DNA from: Aradus depressus | Lineage: Eukaryota; Arthropoda; Insecta; Hemiptera; Aradidae | Direction: 5' to 3' | Length of the DNA stretch: 64,000 nucleotides | Assembly (NCBI GenBank): GCA_963662175.1 | Contig: OY759214.1 | Coordinates: forward strand, 2,294,001 to 2,358,000 | Part shown: one piece after another, positions 1-11,335 of the stretch | Numbering within the stretch: position 1 is the stretch's first letter | Layout: each line of letters begins with the position of its first letter | Position numbers and translations under genes: made by a program | Notes under the pieces: model-generated | The model's input: only the letters and a program-made list of their open reading frames with translations | What the model was told of the DNA's origin: nothing | The model's database searches: none

Positions 1-448
1 AATGCATTTTTGACATGAAATTCGAAATCAGCAACCTTCAAAACCCAAATGCGCATATTTTCAGATTTTTTCAATTTAAATACCGGGAACTTCGCTGAAA
101 ATATTAAAATAACTTCAAATCCCCATTTAAACCGCATGTTAAACTTTAATCTCTTACAGGAACCTGTTAATTCAATTGAAAAATTCTGAAAAAATTCACA
201 CAATTTTTTTTCCCCCAAACTATACACGATTTTGAGCAGGGACCTCAAAAAAACGAACTTTTTAAAATTAGCGGACACCCTAATGGATGTGGATACCTAC
301 TTGGATAAACCTACAGTAAAACCTAAAGATAAACTGGATACAAGAAAGGGGACAATTAGTTGATAAACGTAGTGCTCCTCATTATCCAGATATTTGAGAG
401 TGCAGATCTATCTCCCAGGCAACAACCCCATTTCAATTTATTCTTACT
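1..448. other. AT-rich, nothing recognised
   Basis: No coding or repeat signal that I can name up to the first R copy. Confidence 0.6.
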
Positions 449-1133
449 CAGCTGTACCAAGTATAGGGGAAGTTATGTAATCGGTCAAAAATTTGATGCA
501 GAGTTTTCAACGAAATTTCATGTTTTTCGACGTCCAGATTTCAAAAATTAAGAAAAATAAAAAAATCTTTCAGTTTGTGTGTCTGAGAAATGAAAACTCC
601 CGATAGAATGAATGTATCGAAACGAAATTTTATGTGTATCCAGAACGCTCTAAGGACGATGCCCATTGAATTTCAGTTAAATCGACCAAAGAAAAAAAGA
701 AAAGAGGGGATCAGAGGGGCTAAACACAGAAATTCCAATAACTGCCGATGAAAAGAATGTATCAATATGAAGTTTCATATTTTAAGCAAAACTTCACATG
801 GAAAATATCTGTAAAATGTCAGTAAAATCGGCTGAAGGGAAGGAGGAGTTGAGGGGGGAAAGGGCTCAACTCAAAAACCTTAATAACTGCCGATATAATC
901 AATTTATTGAAATTGTATCCAGAACCTCGTTAGGACAACAACTTTAATTTTCAGCCGAATCGGAGAAAGATAATAAAGGGAGGGGGGTCAATGTGTGTAG
1001 CATCACAAACTTTAGTAAGAGGATTTAGGAGCTCTATCTAAGTCAACTATTGCTTATTGGGAGCGAAAATTTAATTGATGAATTCGTTCTGGAGGATGAA
1101 TTCGTTCATATTGCCAAGTGATTCATTGATGAT
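449..1133 (+). repeat. Family R copy, nearly full length
   Basis: It begins at the hairpin end (AGTATAGGGGAAGTTATGTAAT), has two to three 140-bp units (AATAACTGCCGATG at 739 and 882) and ends GATTCATTGATGATTTTT. The + strand here means hairpin end first, as for all R entries. Confidence 0.88.
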
Positions 1134-1169
1134 TTTTTTTACGGATCCTGAGTTAGTTACTATGTTGTC

Positions 1170-1240
1170 CTATGCCCGGATTTTAACCACCAGGTCGCAC
1201 TGCCTACTACCTAAATGCTCTTTCGTCACTCTGGTGGACA
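1170..1240 (-). mobile_element. SINE-A, short fragment
   Basis: ATGCCCGGATTTTAACCACC and CTCTTTCGTCACTCTGGTGG match the 3' part of SINE-A. Confidence 0.7.
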
Positions 1241-2354
1241 TCTGGTGGGCATTCAGATCTCAAGGGCGGATCTGCAAGGACTCTTCAGATTAGTCCTTCA
1301 AGGGTGGATCTGCAAGGAACTTTCCCTTTTGTGGGCTTCTACAGCCAACTAAATATATCGTACTTAAACTTAATCGAATTATAAACAAACTTATATTGTT
1401 TATATAAAAATTAGGAGTATCAATCAAACTATCCAAAGCCCTCAAACAGCCCTATAGGACATCATTATTTTTAATATGTTGTAATTAGAGTTTTGCCTGT
1501 ACGATAATAGAAGGATAAATAATAGGACCTTTTTTTAAACTTTTCAGTTGTGATTTCATATCGAAGAATGGAATACCGTATGTCATTTTAAAGATATTTA
1601 GAATGTTGTTAACACGTTCCAATAATTAATTACTAATTACTTGAGTATACCAACATTATTATTAATTGTACAAACCATGTTCAGCTAGTTTTTGTACATA
1701 ACACCAGATGTCTCTAGTTTCGCTAATGTAGGTAGGTATTTACTTACCTATCTGTATTTACAGATACATATATATCTGTAAGTTTAATGGCTATTAAAAT
1801 GATGAGCGATAAAATTCAAATTTTCTTGTGATAAATTCACTCTAGGCTAGAACTCAATTTTTCGTTTACACTAATCATATGCAAATAATATTTTTAAATA
1901 CAAAGGAATATCCATATTTCTTGAAAGAAGTATTTTATTAAGAGACGGTCATTATCAGTGTAGATAAAATATAAAAAAAAATAAGTATAATTACTTAGAA
2001 TAAAAATTTGGGGAATAAAATGCATTCTTCCTTGAGCGTTAATTCCTACTTTTTTTTGTAAATATTTACAAATTCGATAATGCATCATTCTCTCTGCATT
2101 AGGTATGTGCAGCCTTGAAAGGCCATCTAAACCATTATTGTACCTTTTTTTTTGGTTCAAGAAACATTTAGACTTACTTGATTCCAAGTAATGAATGCTG
2201 AGTGCAGAGTGCAGGATCCGGCTGAATACTACGATGTTACAAAGTCAAGGAAAGTTGTACCTCATATTGAATGTCTTTCAAAGGAAACAATTTTTGTGTG
2301 ACACATTTTTCGATATCTCCCATTGGGTCGAAATGTCTCTCTTAGTTAGTTTTT
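1241..2354. other. AT-rich spacer
   Basis: A two-fold AAGGGCGGATCTGCAAGGA duplication at 1261-1318. Otherwise nothing recognised; open frames are short and unremarkable. Confidence 0.55.
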
Positions 2355-2632
2355 GTGACTCATGCCCGGGCTTTAACTACGAGGTCATAATCGCCGACTA
2401 CCAGAGCGCTCTTACGTCGCTCTGGTGGACATGAGCCCGATTCTACAGTGGGATTCCTAAATTTTGCCAACTCAGGTTTTTTCATCTTTTACTAGTACCT
2501 GACATCGTACAGACTCGGGACCATTGCTTTGGACGGCGTGCTTAATTTTATTTTACCTCGCAGATAAAATCAACTAAGAACGCTGATCTAGACCTCAGTA
2601 AGCAAGCATACCACTGAGCTACAGGCGCCCTC
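2355..2632 (-). mobile_element. SINE-A, near full length
   Basis: Read on the minus strand it begins with head GAGGGCGCCTGTAGCTCAG and ends CCCGGGCATGAGTCAC. The body is shortened by about 60 bp. Confidence 0.9.
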
Positions 2633-3369
2633 TACTACATAATATAAGTCTTTAAAGATGAGATGATGGTTGCTAGGTGATGAGAAGCACCGTCTGGTGA
2701 TGGCCGGGCTGAGCAGGTAGATATAAGCACGATACACACTCAGTGGCTCCCAGTGGGCTACTTACTTACATAAGTAAAGCTTACTTTCGTTAACATTATG
2801 AGACTTAGAAGGGAGGAGTCTGTAAACAAGTCCCGCTTCACGTCAGTAATCAATCGTGTATCTGTACGATGTCTGGTGATGACGTGGCATCCAAGGGCAG
2901 TGAGAATGTAAATCCATGAATTTAATGGTGCTTGTGTTTAAATTTATTTCTGCCAGTTAATGAAAATGTATCGAAAAAAGTATAAGTTAAACAAATCGTA
3001 AATCACGATAAGACCTGGTAGTTAAAGCATGAGCATGAATCATAACAACTAACAGTTGTGCTCGCGGCCCCTTTAGGCACCCTAAGACTGTTACACTCTC
3101 GTTAGATGACAGTTCTGGTTGACTGTGGCTGGTCCAAGAGCTCTTTAAAATTGTTTCATGTGCAAAAAAAAGTAAATAGTTGATGGTTACTCTCCAGCCC
3201 AAATTACACGTTGACAGTGCTCTCCTCTCGCCTCCTTCATAACGGCGTTTCCAGTACGTCCTTCCTCGGTAGCTACAGCTTAGCTTTCCCACATTTTATT
3301 TTCGTGAATCGACTTTAAAGTTGATAAAACGGGATTTTTTCAAAAAAGTCGTTTGAGAATAACTGGCAA
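2633..3369. other. Spacer, nothing recognised
   Basis: A faint SINE-A-like scrap (TGGTAGTTAAAGCATGAGCATG) at 3014-3036. No other signal. Confidence 0.5.
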
Positions 3370-3703
3370 TGTATATCCTGAGTGCGAATTAATCGACTAA
3401 GTTTTCTCTCTCCCTCTGAAGCCAAATTACCGAGTTGGTTGATGTCTTACTCTGTACTTCCTAATATTCACATGAAATTTTGTGTTGATAAATTCGATAC
3501 AGCAACAATTATTAGGGTTTTTGAATTGAACACCTTCCTTCCCATCATTGGTATGGGAATATATATGGATTCACATATTAAATTTCGTGTCAATACGTCA
3601 TTCATTATGTCATTACATAGGCAGTTTATAAAGGTTTTCGCGTTGAGCCCCCCTCCATTACCCCCTTCCCCCCCCCCCCCCCCCGTCCCCCCTTCAGCTA
3701 TCT
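3370..3703 (-). repeat. Family R copy with C-run
   Basis: GTGCGAATTAATCGACTAAG, then TTAGGGTTTTTGAATTG and a C-run at about 3668-3684. Confidence 0.82.
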
Positions 3704-3944
3704 AGATTTCGTATTTACGAGATGTTGAAATGAAAAGAAAAGAAATGAAAAGAAATTTTAATATTCTGGGACCGAGTCCCCTAATAAATACATACAGAGT
3801 AAAGAAAATGAAACAATGAAATATAGTATCAGAACAAAGAAATAAAAAGATAGGTAGGTAAATAAAAATTATGTTGGACTTACATAAGAACTTTTCCTGC
3901 CGATATATTCATTACTGTCCGTCTACTTATCATTTTTGTGTAAA

Positions 3945-4013
3945 TCATTTTTGAAGTCAAAGGATCGGCAAACATTAAATTCCGGTGAAAACACAACATC
4001 CAATTACCTACTG
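3945..4013 (-). repeat. Family R hairpin-end remnant leading into a minisatellite
   Basis: TTTTTGAAGTCAAAGGATCG, AAATTCCGGTGAAAACACAA and ATCCAATTACCT follow the R 3' end up to the point where the hairpin should start. Confidence 0.7.
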
Positions 4014-4393
4014 AAGGTGCCGTATACTTGATATAGCTGGGAGGAAGGTGCCGTATACTTGATATAGCTGGGAGGAAGGTGCCGTAAACTTGATATAGCT
4101 GGGAGGAAGGTGCCGTATACTTGATATAACTGGGAGGAAGATGTCGTATACTTGATATAACTGGGAGGCAGGTGCCGTATACTTGATATAGCTGGGAGGA
4201 AGGTGCCGTATACTTGATATAGCTGGGAGGAAGGTGCCGTATACTTGATATAGCTGGGAGGAAGGTGCCGTATACTTTATAAATCTGGGAGGAAGGTGCC
4301 GTATACTTGATATAGCTGGGAGGAAGGTGCCGTATACTTGATATAGCTGGGAGGAAGGTGCCGTATACTTGATATAACTGGGAAGAAGGTACC
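4014..4393. repeat. 31-bp minisatellite, about 12 copies
   Basis: The unit AAGGTGCCGTATACTTGATA-TAGCTGGGAGG repeats with few changes. It resembles the R hairpin (CTATACTTCGTATAGCTGGGGAAG), and R sequence stands directly to its left. Confidence 0.93.
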
Positions 4394-4518
4394 GGTCTCT
4401 ACGATGTCAGGGTCGGGCTCTTTAACGAATGACGTATTTAAACCTGAATAAATAAAATTTAGTACTCCCATAGTAAAGTCGGTAGAGCTATATGAGCCAG
4501 GGCATGAGTCACAGTATC
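4394..4518 (+). mobile_element. SINE-A, decayed 3' fragment
   Basis: CTCTACGATGTCAGG, AAATTTAGTACTCCCATAGTA and GGGCATGAGTCACA follow SINE-A order. It directly abuts the 31-bp minisatellite. Confidence 0.55.
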
Positions 4519-4689
4519 TAACTTGTTACAGCTGCGGACCTGCACACCACATATGATCTAATTACCATATGGAGAGAGAGTGGTGTTGCAATAGAATGGT
4601 GTTGATTTCAGAGCGGCCGCCGTGACCACAGATAAACACATAAACAACTTTTGATCATACTATCTACATAATGTGAAGCTATTTTTACT

Positions 4690-4960
4690 ACAAGTTTTTC
4701 CATTGGTCAGAAATTAGATATTGAATTTTCACAGGAATTTCATGTTTTTCCTTGATTTCAAAAATGAAAAACAAAATTTCTGTGTTTGTGGACATTTTAA
4801 CAGCCAATAGAATGAATACCTCGACAAGCCATGTGAATGCAGAACCCCATAAGAACGATTCCTGTTGATATTCAACCATATCACTAGATCGGTTTTAGCG
4901 GGAGAGCAAAAACTTCTTGTTGGGGAAGTGCACTGCCTTTGATTCACCTATCACTTTACA
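4690..4960 (+). repeat. Family R copy, short
   Basis: GGTCAGAAATTAGATATTGA at the start, GTTGGGGAAGTGCACTGCC and GATTCACCTA at the end, with most of the middle missing. Confidence 0.82.
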
Positions 4961-5099
4961 GGATTTGCTATTGTATTTCTTGATTACCGTGGATCAACAG
5001 TCTGAAGTTATTGTCAACATTCTCAGTGATTCTGACAATAACGTCCTTATATTATTATGAATAACAGTTCTGTTTATGTTTACTTTAAAATAAGGGGAG

Positions 5100-5314
5100 G
5101 AGAGGGAAGTTATTGTTTGCGGCAGTCATTGTCCCATGTCGCAGAGCGACCAGCGAGCGAAAAGCCAGGTCCGTGTCTTCGGAACAACCTGTCCCCGGCC
5201 CAGGAGTGGGGAGTCTCCTGTCTTTCCAGACATCTCGGTTCAGTTCTTCAGCAGTCCTTCCAGTGTGTGCACTCTTATCGCCTCTCACGCCGCGCTCACA
5301 ATCCTACCGTACAC
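5100..5314 (+). promoter_or_regulatory. Candidate CpG-rich promoter / non-coding first exon
   Basis: About 200 bp, markedly GC- and CpG-rich against an AT-rich background (GTCGCAGAGCGACCAGCGAGCG; CACGCCGCGCTCAC), ends in ACAC|GTGAGT, an excellent splice donor (GT at 5315). A TCATTG initiator-like motif lies at 5126. It does not resemble the repeat families in the window. It could be the 5' UTR exon of the elongase downstream, since orientation fits and the elongase ATG exon has an acceptor in front of it, but the intron would be about 39.8 kb. It could equally belong to another transcript. Open frames here read through on both strands and show no recognisable protein. Confidence 0.35.
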
Positions 5315-5742
5315 GTGAGTTACCCTTCACGTATTTTTATTATTATTATTATTATATATATATATATTTAAAAATATATATATTTAATATTTTATCATCC
5401 ACAAGAGAAACAAGGTGTGAAAAAATAAAATAAAAAAATTAAGATGGGGTCTCAGGATCAAAACCATTTCTGACGTTGGAGTATGTGTGGATATGTGTCG
5501 GTCGTTTCTCATACCTCCGAATGTTATGGATCGATTTCAATCAAATTTGGAACACTACTATGGTTTGAATCTGCAATAGGTCAGCAGTTTTCATGCAAAA
5601 CTCAAAAATAGTTAAACATTTATTTTTTGGCGTTCTCTTTTTCGTTCATTTAAAAAAATTCAAAAAAAATTCAAAAAATAATTTTCCGAAACGGCTCTAA
5701 GGAATTTTGTAAATTTACAATATATTAAAATCTCAAATTTGT

Positions 5743-5958
5743 CATATATTGAGCTCCCAAATTTGTGCTCAAATTTGTCATATATTGAGCTCCCAAATTT
5801 GTGCTCAAATTTGTCATATATTGAGCTCCCAAATTTGTGCTCAAATTTGTCATATATTGAGCTCCCAAATTTGTCATATATTGAGCTCCCAAATTTGTGC
5901 TCAGATTTGTCATATATTGAGCTCCCAAATTTGTGCTCAAATTTGTCATATATTGAGC
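5743..5958. repeat. 36-bp minisatellite, about 6 copies
   Basis: The unit CATATATTGAGCTCCCAAAT-TTGTGCTCAAATTTGT starts at 5743, 5779, 5815, 5851, 5875, 5911 and 5947. The copy at 5851 is 24 bp, lacking one GTGCTCAAATTT block. Confidence 0.95.
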
Positions 5959-5990
5959 GGATAGTTGATGAAAAAAAAAGTTAGTTATTA

Positions 5991-6180
5991 TGACTCTCGC
6001 TCGAACTTTAACTACCAGAGCGCTCTTTCAACGCTCTGGTGAACATGAGCCCGACTCTACTCTGGGAGCCCGAAATTTTGCATACTAAGGATTATTCACT
6101 TAAAGGTCTTTAACGAGTAGGTGATATCGTGCAAGCTCAGGACCATCGTTTAATATCCCATCCGAAGGACGGTGCGCTCA
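5991..6180 (-). mobile_element. SINE-A, head lost
   Basis: CCAGAGCGCTCTTTCAACG, ATGAGCCCGACTCTAC and CCCATCCGAAGGACGG are present. The tRNA part is missing. Confidence 0.85.
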
Positions 6181-6588
6181 CGGCAAAAATCAAAGAATGA
6201 AAAGCACTGTTGCTGTGGCAATATACCAACTGTGACGACTTTTATCAATTCTTAAAAAATAAAATAATAATAATTAGTCCAGGTCGGAATGGCACGTAAC
6301 TTTCCCATAGGCCTGTCTGTGCTATTATTATACCATACTAAAACTTATTTAGCCGAATCAGGAGCTTTTCTCAAACTTTCCAGAACCTACAATGAGCCCT
6401 ATGGGAAAGTTTCGTTTAACTTCGACCTTCGTTGTTTATCGAATATAGAATTTTTGTATATCGGGGTCTGAGGAAGTAAAGATAGGAAATCCTAAAGTGT
6501 TTCTCATCCACAGAAGAAGACCCCCAGCTCAGAGAGGAACCTGAACATGGTCTCATCGACTTCTTGTAGAATCTGTTCTATTTAGCTG

Positions 6589-6962
6589 ACTCCTTCAGGA
6601 CATCCATTTATTTTCAGCCAAAACAACCAAAGGGGAGGGGGTGCTCTTCACACAAAAACAACCAAAGGGGAGGGGGTGCTCTTCACACAAAAACAACCAA
6701 AGGGGAGGGGGTGCTCTTCACACAAAAACAACCAAAGGGGAGGGGGTGCTCTTCACACAAAAACAACCAAAGGGGAGGGGGTGCTCTTAACACAAAAACT
6801 CGAATAATTTAGTAACCCGGAGTTTAATATGATGATTCAGAAGTCCCTGAATAAGATCAATTATTTTCAATCAAATCAAAGATTTTCTAGAGAGAGCAAC
6901 AACTTAGTTGATTAATTCGCGCTGGGGAAGTACATTGCCAGCGATTTACCAAACACTTTTTT
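6589..6962 (+). repeat. Family R copy with internal tandem expansion
   Basis: ATTTATTTTCAGCCAAAAC at the left and CGCTGGGGAAGTACATTGCC at the right. The AAAGGGGAGGGGG segment normally present once per R unit is expanded at 6624-6798. Confidence 0.85.
6624..6798. repeat. 35-bp tandem repeat, 5 copies, inside family R
   Basis: The unit CAACCAAAGGGGAGGGGGTG-CTCTTCACACAAAAA starts at 6624, 6659, 6694, 6729 and 6764. Only the last copy carries a change (TTAACAC). Confidence 0.95.
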
Positions 6963-7028
6963 TTTTTTCACAAGAATAAATGGGATTCACTTTCTGATAT
7001 TCACTATGAGTGGAAGTTCGCCTCTGGC

Positions 7029-7612
7029 TGGGCCGGGGCCTCCCCATGTCGGCCACCCAGGAACCTCTTTATGTCGGCCAACCCGGAGCCTCCCCATGTC
7101 GGCCAGTCCTGAGCCTCGCCATGTCGGCCACCCCGGAGCCTCCTCATGTCGGCCACCCTGGAGCCTCCCCATGTTGGCCAGTCCTGAGCCTCGCCATGTC
7201 GGCCACCCCGGAGCCTCCCCATGTCGGCCACCCCGGAGCCTCCTCATGTCGGCCACCCCTGAGCCTCCCCATGTCGGCCAGTCCTGAGCCTCGCCATGTC
7301 GGCCACCCCGGAGCCTCCCCATGTCGGCCAGTCCTGAGCCTCGCCATGTCGGCCACCCCGGAGCCTCCTCATGTCGGCCACCTCTGAGCCTCCCCATGTC
7401 GGCCAGTCCTGAGCCTCGCCATGTCGGCCAGTCCTGAGCCTCGCCATGTCGGCCACCCCGGAGCCTCAACCATGTCGGCCAGTCCTGAGCCTCGCCATGT
7501 CGGCCACCCCGGAGCCTCCTCATGTCGGCCACCCCGGAGCCTCCCCATGTCGGCCAGTCCGGAGCCTCCCCATGTCGGCCAGTCCTGAGCCTCCCCATGT
7601 TGGCCACCCCAG
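7029..7612. repeat. 25-bp GC-rich minisatellite, about 23 copies
   Basis: The unit CCCCATGTCGGCCACCCCGG-AGCCT alternates with CGCCATGTCGGCCAGTCCTGAG. Because 25 is not a multiple of 3 and the unit lacks stops, several frames stay open on both strands, the longest from 7793 down to 6987 (268 codons, minus). Its non-repeat head (MSALEAKILEWERTQSRSRD...) matches nothing I recognise, so coding is unproven. Confidence 0.95.
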
Positions 7613-8344
7613 GGCACTCCACTCCTGCTACAGAGGTCGTCCCAAGGCCACCCGGTCGTCGCTCCATCCCACTCTTCCTCGTCTTCTCTTCTTGTCCGTC
7701 GGCCAGCAGTCTGCCACTATCGGTCATTTCCGAGTCTCGCGACCTGCTCTGTGTTCTTTCCCATTCCAGTATTTTTGCTTCAAGGGCGGACATTCTTTTA
7801 CCCCGGCTTGGGGGCGTCCCGGTAGCACAGGGGGCGTCTGCGCTTCTTGCCTCAGGATTGCGGCTTCAGAACAAGGAGGGAGGGAAGCGGAGGGGGTTCA
7901 CCTACAGAACTTTAATAACTGCCGATGTAATGAATATATCGACACTAAGAGACCTTTGTTAATTCCAAAGACTCGAGCAGAGCAAGGACCTTGCTGGGCA
8001 TTCGTTGAACATTTTTTATTTATTATTATTCTTTAAAAAATAATTTTGGTAGTCCATTTTTTTAACATTAGTTACTAGAATGATTTATTATTAAAATATA
8101 TTGGAGATGTTTTAAATAAAACCTCCAAACAATTTTGTTTACAAACAGGTTCACCAGGAACTATTTATTTTCTTTTTATATCCTGGGAGACATTGAATGG
8201 ACAGTTCTGTGTTTGGACGAACTGACCTTGGTCTTTCTTCCGCAGAACCTTCTCAGTAAGTTCAAGATTCAACCACAGGATCAGAGCAAAAACTGCCCTG
8301 CAAGTAGAATCTGCATACAAATTGCGGATTTCCGTGACGGCAAC

Positions 8345-8860
8345 TTTGTACTTCCCCAACTTACAAAGTATTTGTCAACTTATGTAATCGGTCAGAAATT
8401 CCATGTACAGTTTTTTTTTCCGGAATTTCCGGTTTTTTTCTGACAACCGATTCCAGGAATGAAAAAGAAAATTTCCTATCGATAACTCCCGATTGAATGA
8501 ATGACTAAGTGGAGGGGGAACCAGGGGAGGGGGTTGTACTCAAAAACCCTAATACCTGCCTATGTAATAACTGGTGTCGATTTTTAACTAAATCGTCTCG
8601 TCTGAAGGGAAGGGAGGGATCAGAAGAGAAGGATTTATCCCAATAACTGTCGATGTATCGAATGTATCGACTTGAAATTTAGTAATATTGATTTTTACCC
8701 CTAACGGTTTCGGAGAGAAGTGCTTTCCCTTTCTAAGTATGTTACCTGCTGATTTTCAGTCAAATCGATCAAGTGGTTTCAGAGGGCGATAGAAAGTGTA
8801 GATGATTAATACGTGCTGGGGAAGTACATCGCGTGTGATTCAGCGAAGACTTTTTGTTGT
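8345..8860 (+). repeat. Family R copy, nearly full length
   Basis: Both ends are visible: TGTACTTCCCCAACTTAC at the hairpin side and CGTGCTGGGGAAGTACATCG plus GATTCAGCGAAGAC at the other. Confidence 0.88.
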
Positions 8861-9055
8861 TGTTGTTTCCTCATGGCAAGTCATATTTCCTAAATACAAA
8901 CTTGGGAAATACAAAACAGTGTTTACTAATTACCAGAAGCTTTTGAGGTACCTAAGGCATATCTCGGCTTCTTAAGACGATTCTAATCCCCCCCCCCCCC
9001 CCTCATTGAGCATGCATCTATATTAGAATCATTATTAAATCAATATTTCCATTAA

Positions 9056-9827
9056 AATGTAAAATCCTTTTAAAACGATTTTCCTGATATAACGATGTAA
9101 AACCGGTATCTAGTTTGGTTTGCTATTTAAAAGTGAAGAAATAAATCCGGATATAACGATGTTAGGTATAACGATATTCCGTATAAAACGATCTAAAACA
9201 TAAGAAAAAGTTGTTTTTTTCATTCCGGTTATAACGATATAATATGTATGTACATACGCATATACATACATAATTGGGTAAAACAGTATTCGTTTTGAAC
9301 GGATGAAAAATACGAATATTATATAAAAGGGTTTTAAACACGGTTCTTGTTTACTCTTTCCGAGCGCAATGAGTCATTCCATTTCCAAACATACCATTTC
9401 CCCCTTGACGAATTTTCTTCAAACTCCCTTCTTCCCTTCTAGTGCGACTTTGTCACAAGTCTACAGCGCTCTTGGAGTCATTCGGACGTTCGTCGCCCTA
9501 AATTAAAATGTAAATAAACCCGAAACCATAGCTTCCTTAAAAGAACTTCATAACCGTGTAAGAAAAAATTTATACCTACTTAAAAAAAAAACCAAGCGAA
9601 CTAAAATAACTGATTTTTTTGTTGAAAATTAATACATATGTACTTATAAAAGTAAATAAAATTATGTAAATTGTTTCGTTATGTTTACTGTAAAACACCT
9701 TTTTATTCACTAACAAGCCCATACATTTGTATGTAGGTTTAACAGTTTGGTTCCGGATATAACGATTTCCGATATAACGATGTATTTTTCTTGGTCCCTT
9801 GAATATCGTTATAACCGGATTTTACTG
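9056..9827. mobile_element. Tc1/mariner (pogo/Tigger-like) non-autonomous element
   Basis: The right end, read inward, is CAGTAAAATCCGGTTATAAC followed by repeats of ATATAACGAT, with TA just outside (9828-9829). The left end (TAAAATCC...AACGATTTTCCTGATATAACG) is more decayed. ATATAACGAT motifs also occur internally at 9085, 9155-9190 and 9225. TIRs starting CAGT with a TA TSD suggest pogo/Tigger. No transposase is seen. Confidence 0.7.
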
Positions 9828-10730
9828 TATATAATAAAATAAAATAGTTTGCTGTATGAAGTAAAATGAGCAGTTGAAGGTTTGGTTAGATCTCTAGCTT
9901 GAACCTCATATTCTAGCTTGAACCTCATATTCTCACAAGCTTATGAACTTTTGAGAGTCATCCCTCTCTACACTTTGGAGAATGCAAACGTGTCTTCAGA
10001 AAAGCTCTGCAAACTAGAGGCAGGTTCACTTATTTATTTGTTTATTTCATGAATAGAACGCCCTCTCGTGGCCATGGATGTTGTGTAAACAACCAACAAC
10101 CCCGTTACAGAGAGGCATGGTTATTATGCATTCTACATTATGTCAATTATAAATAAAAAAGTTATAAAAAAAAATGAGTGCAAAAGCTTTTTGAATGCTA
10201 TACTAAAGGTTAGTAGGCCAACATGTAACCCCATATAGACGCTATTATATTCAATCGAATCGTATGAAGGGGAGGAGTGAACCAGAAGTAGAGTTGAACT
10301 TCAAATTGAAGTTATGTGCAAATTATTGGGATTTATAAATTGGATATGTAAGTAATCTGATATATGAGAAATTGAAGTGGTACAGATAAAAGGGATACTT
10401 TAACGAAGTGACAGAAGACTTGATGACAAAGGTCGACCAGGGATCTGGTATCGGTAAAAGTTGTTCTACGACACATTGGTTCACATCTGACACACTAGAG
10501 TGTGTTCAATCGACGCATGTTATCTGGTTTTATTTCGGATTTATATAATAGTCTGTCCATAATTGGATTCCATGATCTCCGGGTCAGGTTCATGATCGGA
10601 GGAACATCGTGTCGCCCCCAGGCCATCTATATATTTATTTTGAACAATTGTTTGTTTTCTAATTTTCATAAAATTTTACAAAAAGCATCCTTATGAAGTT
10701 TACAGTTACTAACTGCGCAGATAACATTAT
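9828..10730. other. Spacer with one short duplication
   Basis: GAACCTCATATTCTAGCTT occurs twice at 9900-9935. A decayed R scrap is possible near 10200-10300. Nothing else. Confidence 0.5.
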
Positions 10731-10805
10731 ATAAACCTCCTTAGAGTTAGAAACCGACAAAGCCGGATCATCTCCTTAGAGTTAGAAACCGACAAAGCCG
10801 GATCT
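10731..10805. repeat. Direct duplication, two copies
   Basis: CCTTAGAGTTAGAAACCGAC followed by AAAGCCGGATC occurs twice. Confidence 0.9.
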
Positions 10806-11335
10806 CCTTTGAGTGTAGTATGAAGGTTCAGAAGTCCTCTCTATGTCACAGCTATTGATTTTTTGCTAAATTTTTGGAATAATTTTCTGACTTTAAAGCA
10901 AGCAATCCTTTTGGAAGTAAAACTTGTCTTTGTTTCAACCTGAGTATAAAAGTGAAGAGAACCAAACAGTATATTTGTGTGACGACTGAAGGGTACTGGA
11001 CTGGCTCGACAGGTACTGAACTGGCTCGACACACTCATCTTTCGGCCCTGTCGCCCTGTTTGTCTCCGGGCAACCTTTTGCTCTCGACACAAAAAGTCGT
11101 GTGGATACTTTTGAAATTTGGAATGTCTTCTTGTCACGGTATCAGCTACAAGCTGAACCTATTTCTGGTGTGATGGGGAACAGTTAGCAGAATCAGGAAG
11201 GGATGAAGGTTATGTTACTAAAACGGAACTTACTTAACCCATTAAAAAAAAGTACGAAGCTGACTAACTGCCCCCAAGTCACCTTGTCCGTACTTCTCTT
11301 CCTTCCGTCCACTCGCCCGAACAGCAGCAGCCATT

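Noticed and set aside
4014..4393. CRISPR array
   Set aside because: Repeats are directly adjacent with no unique spacers, in a eukaryotic repeat setting.
5739..5984. Repeat proteins on both strands (SYIELPNLC and MTNLSTNLGAQY units)
   Set aside because: Both come from the 36-bp minisatellite and stop right at its edges.
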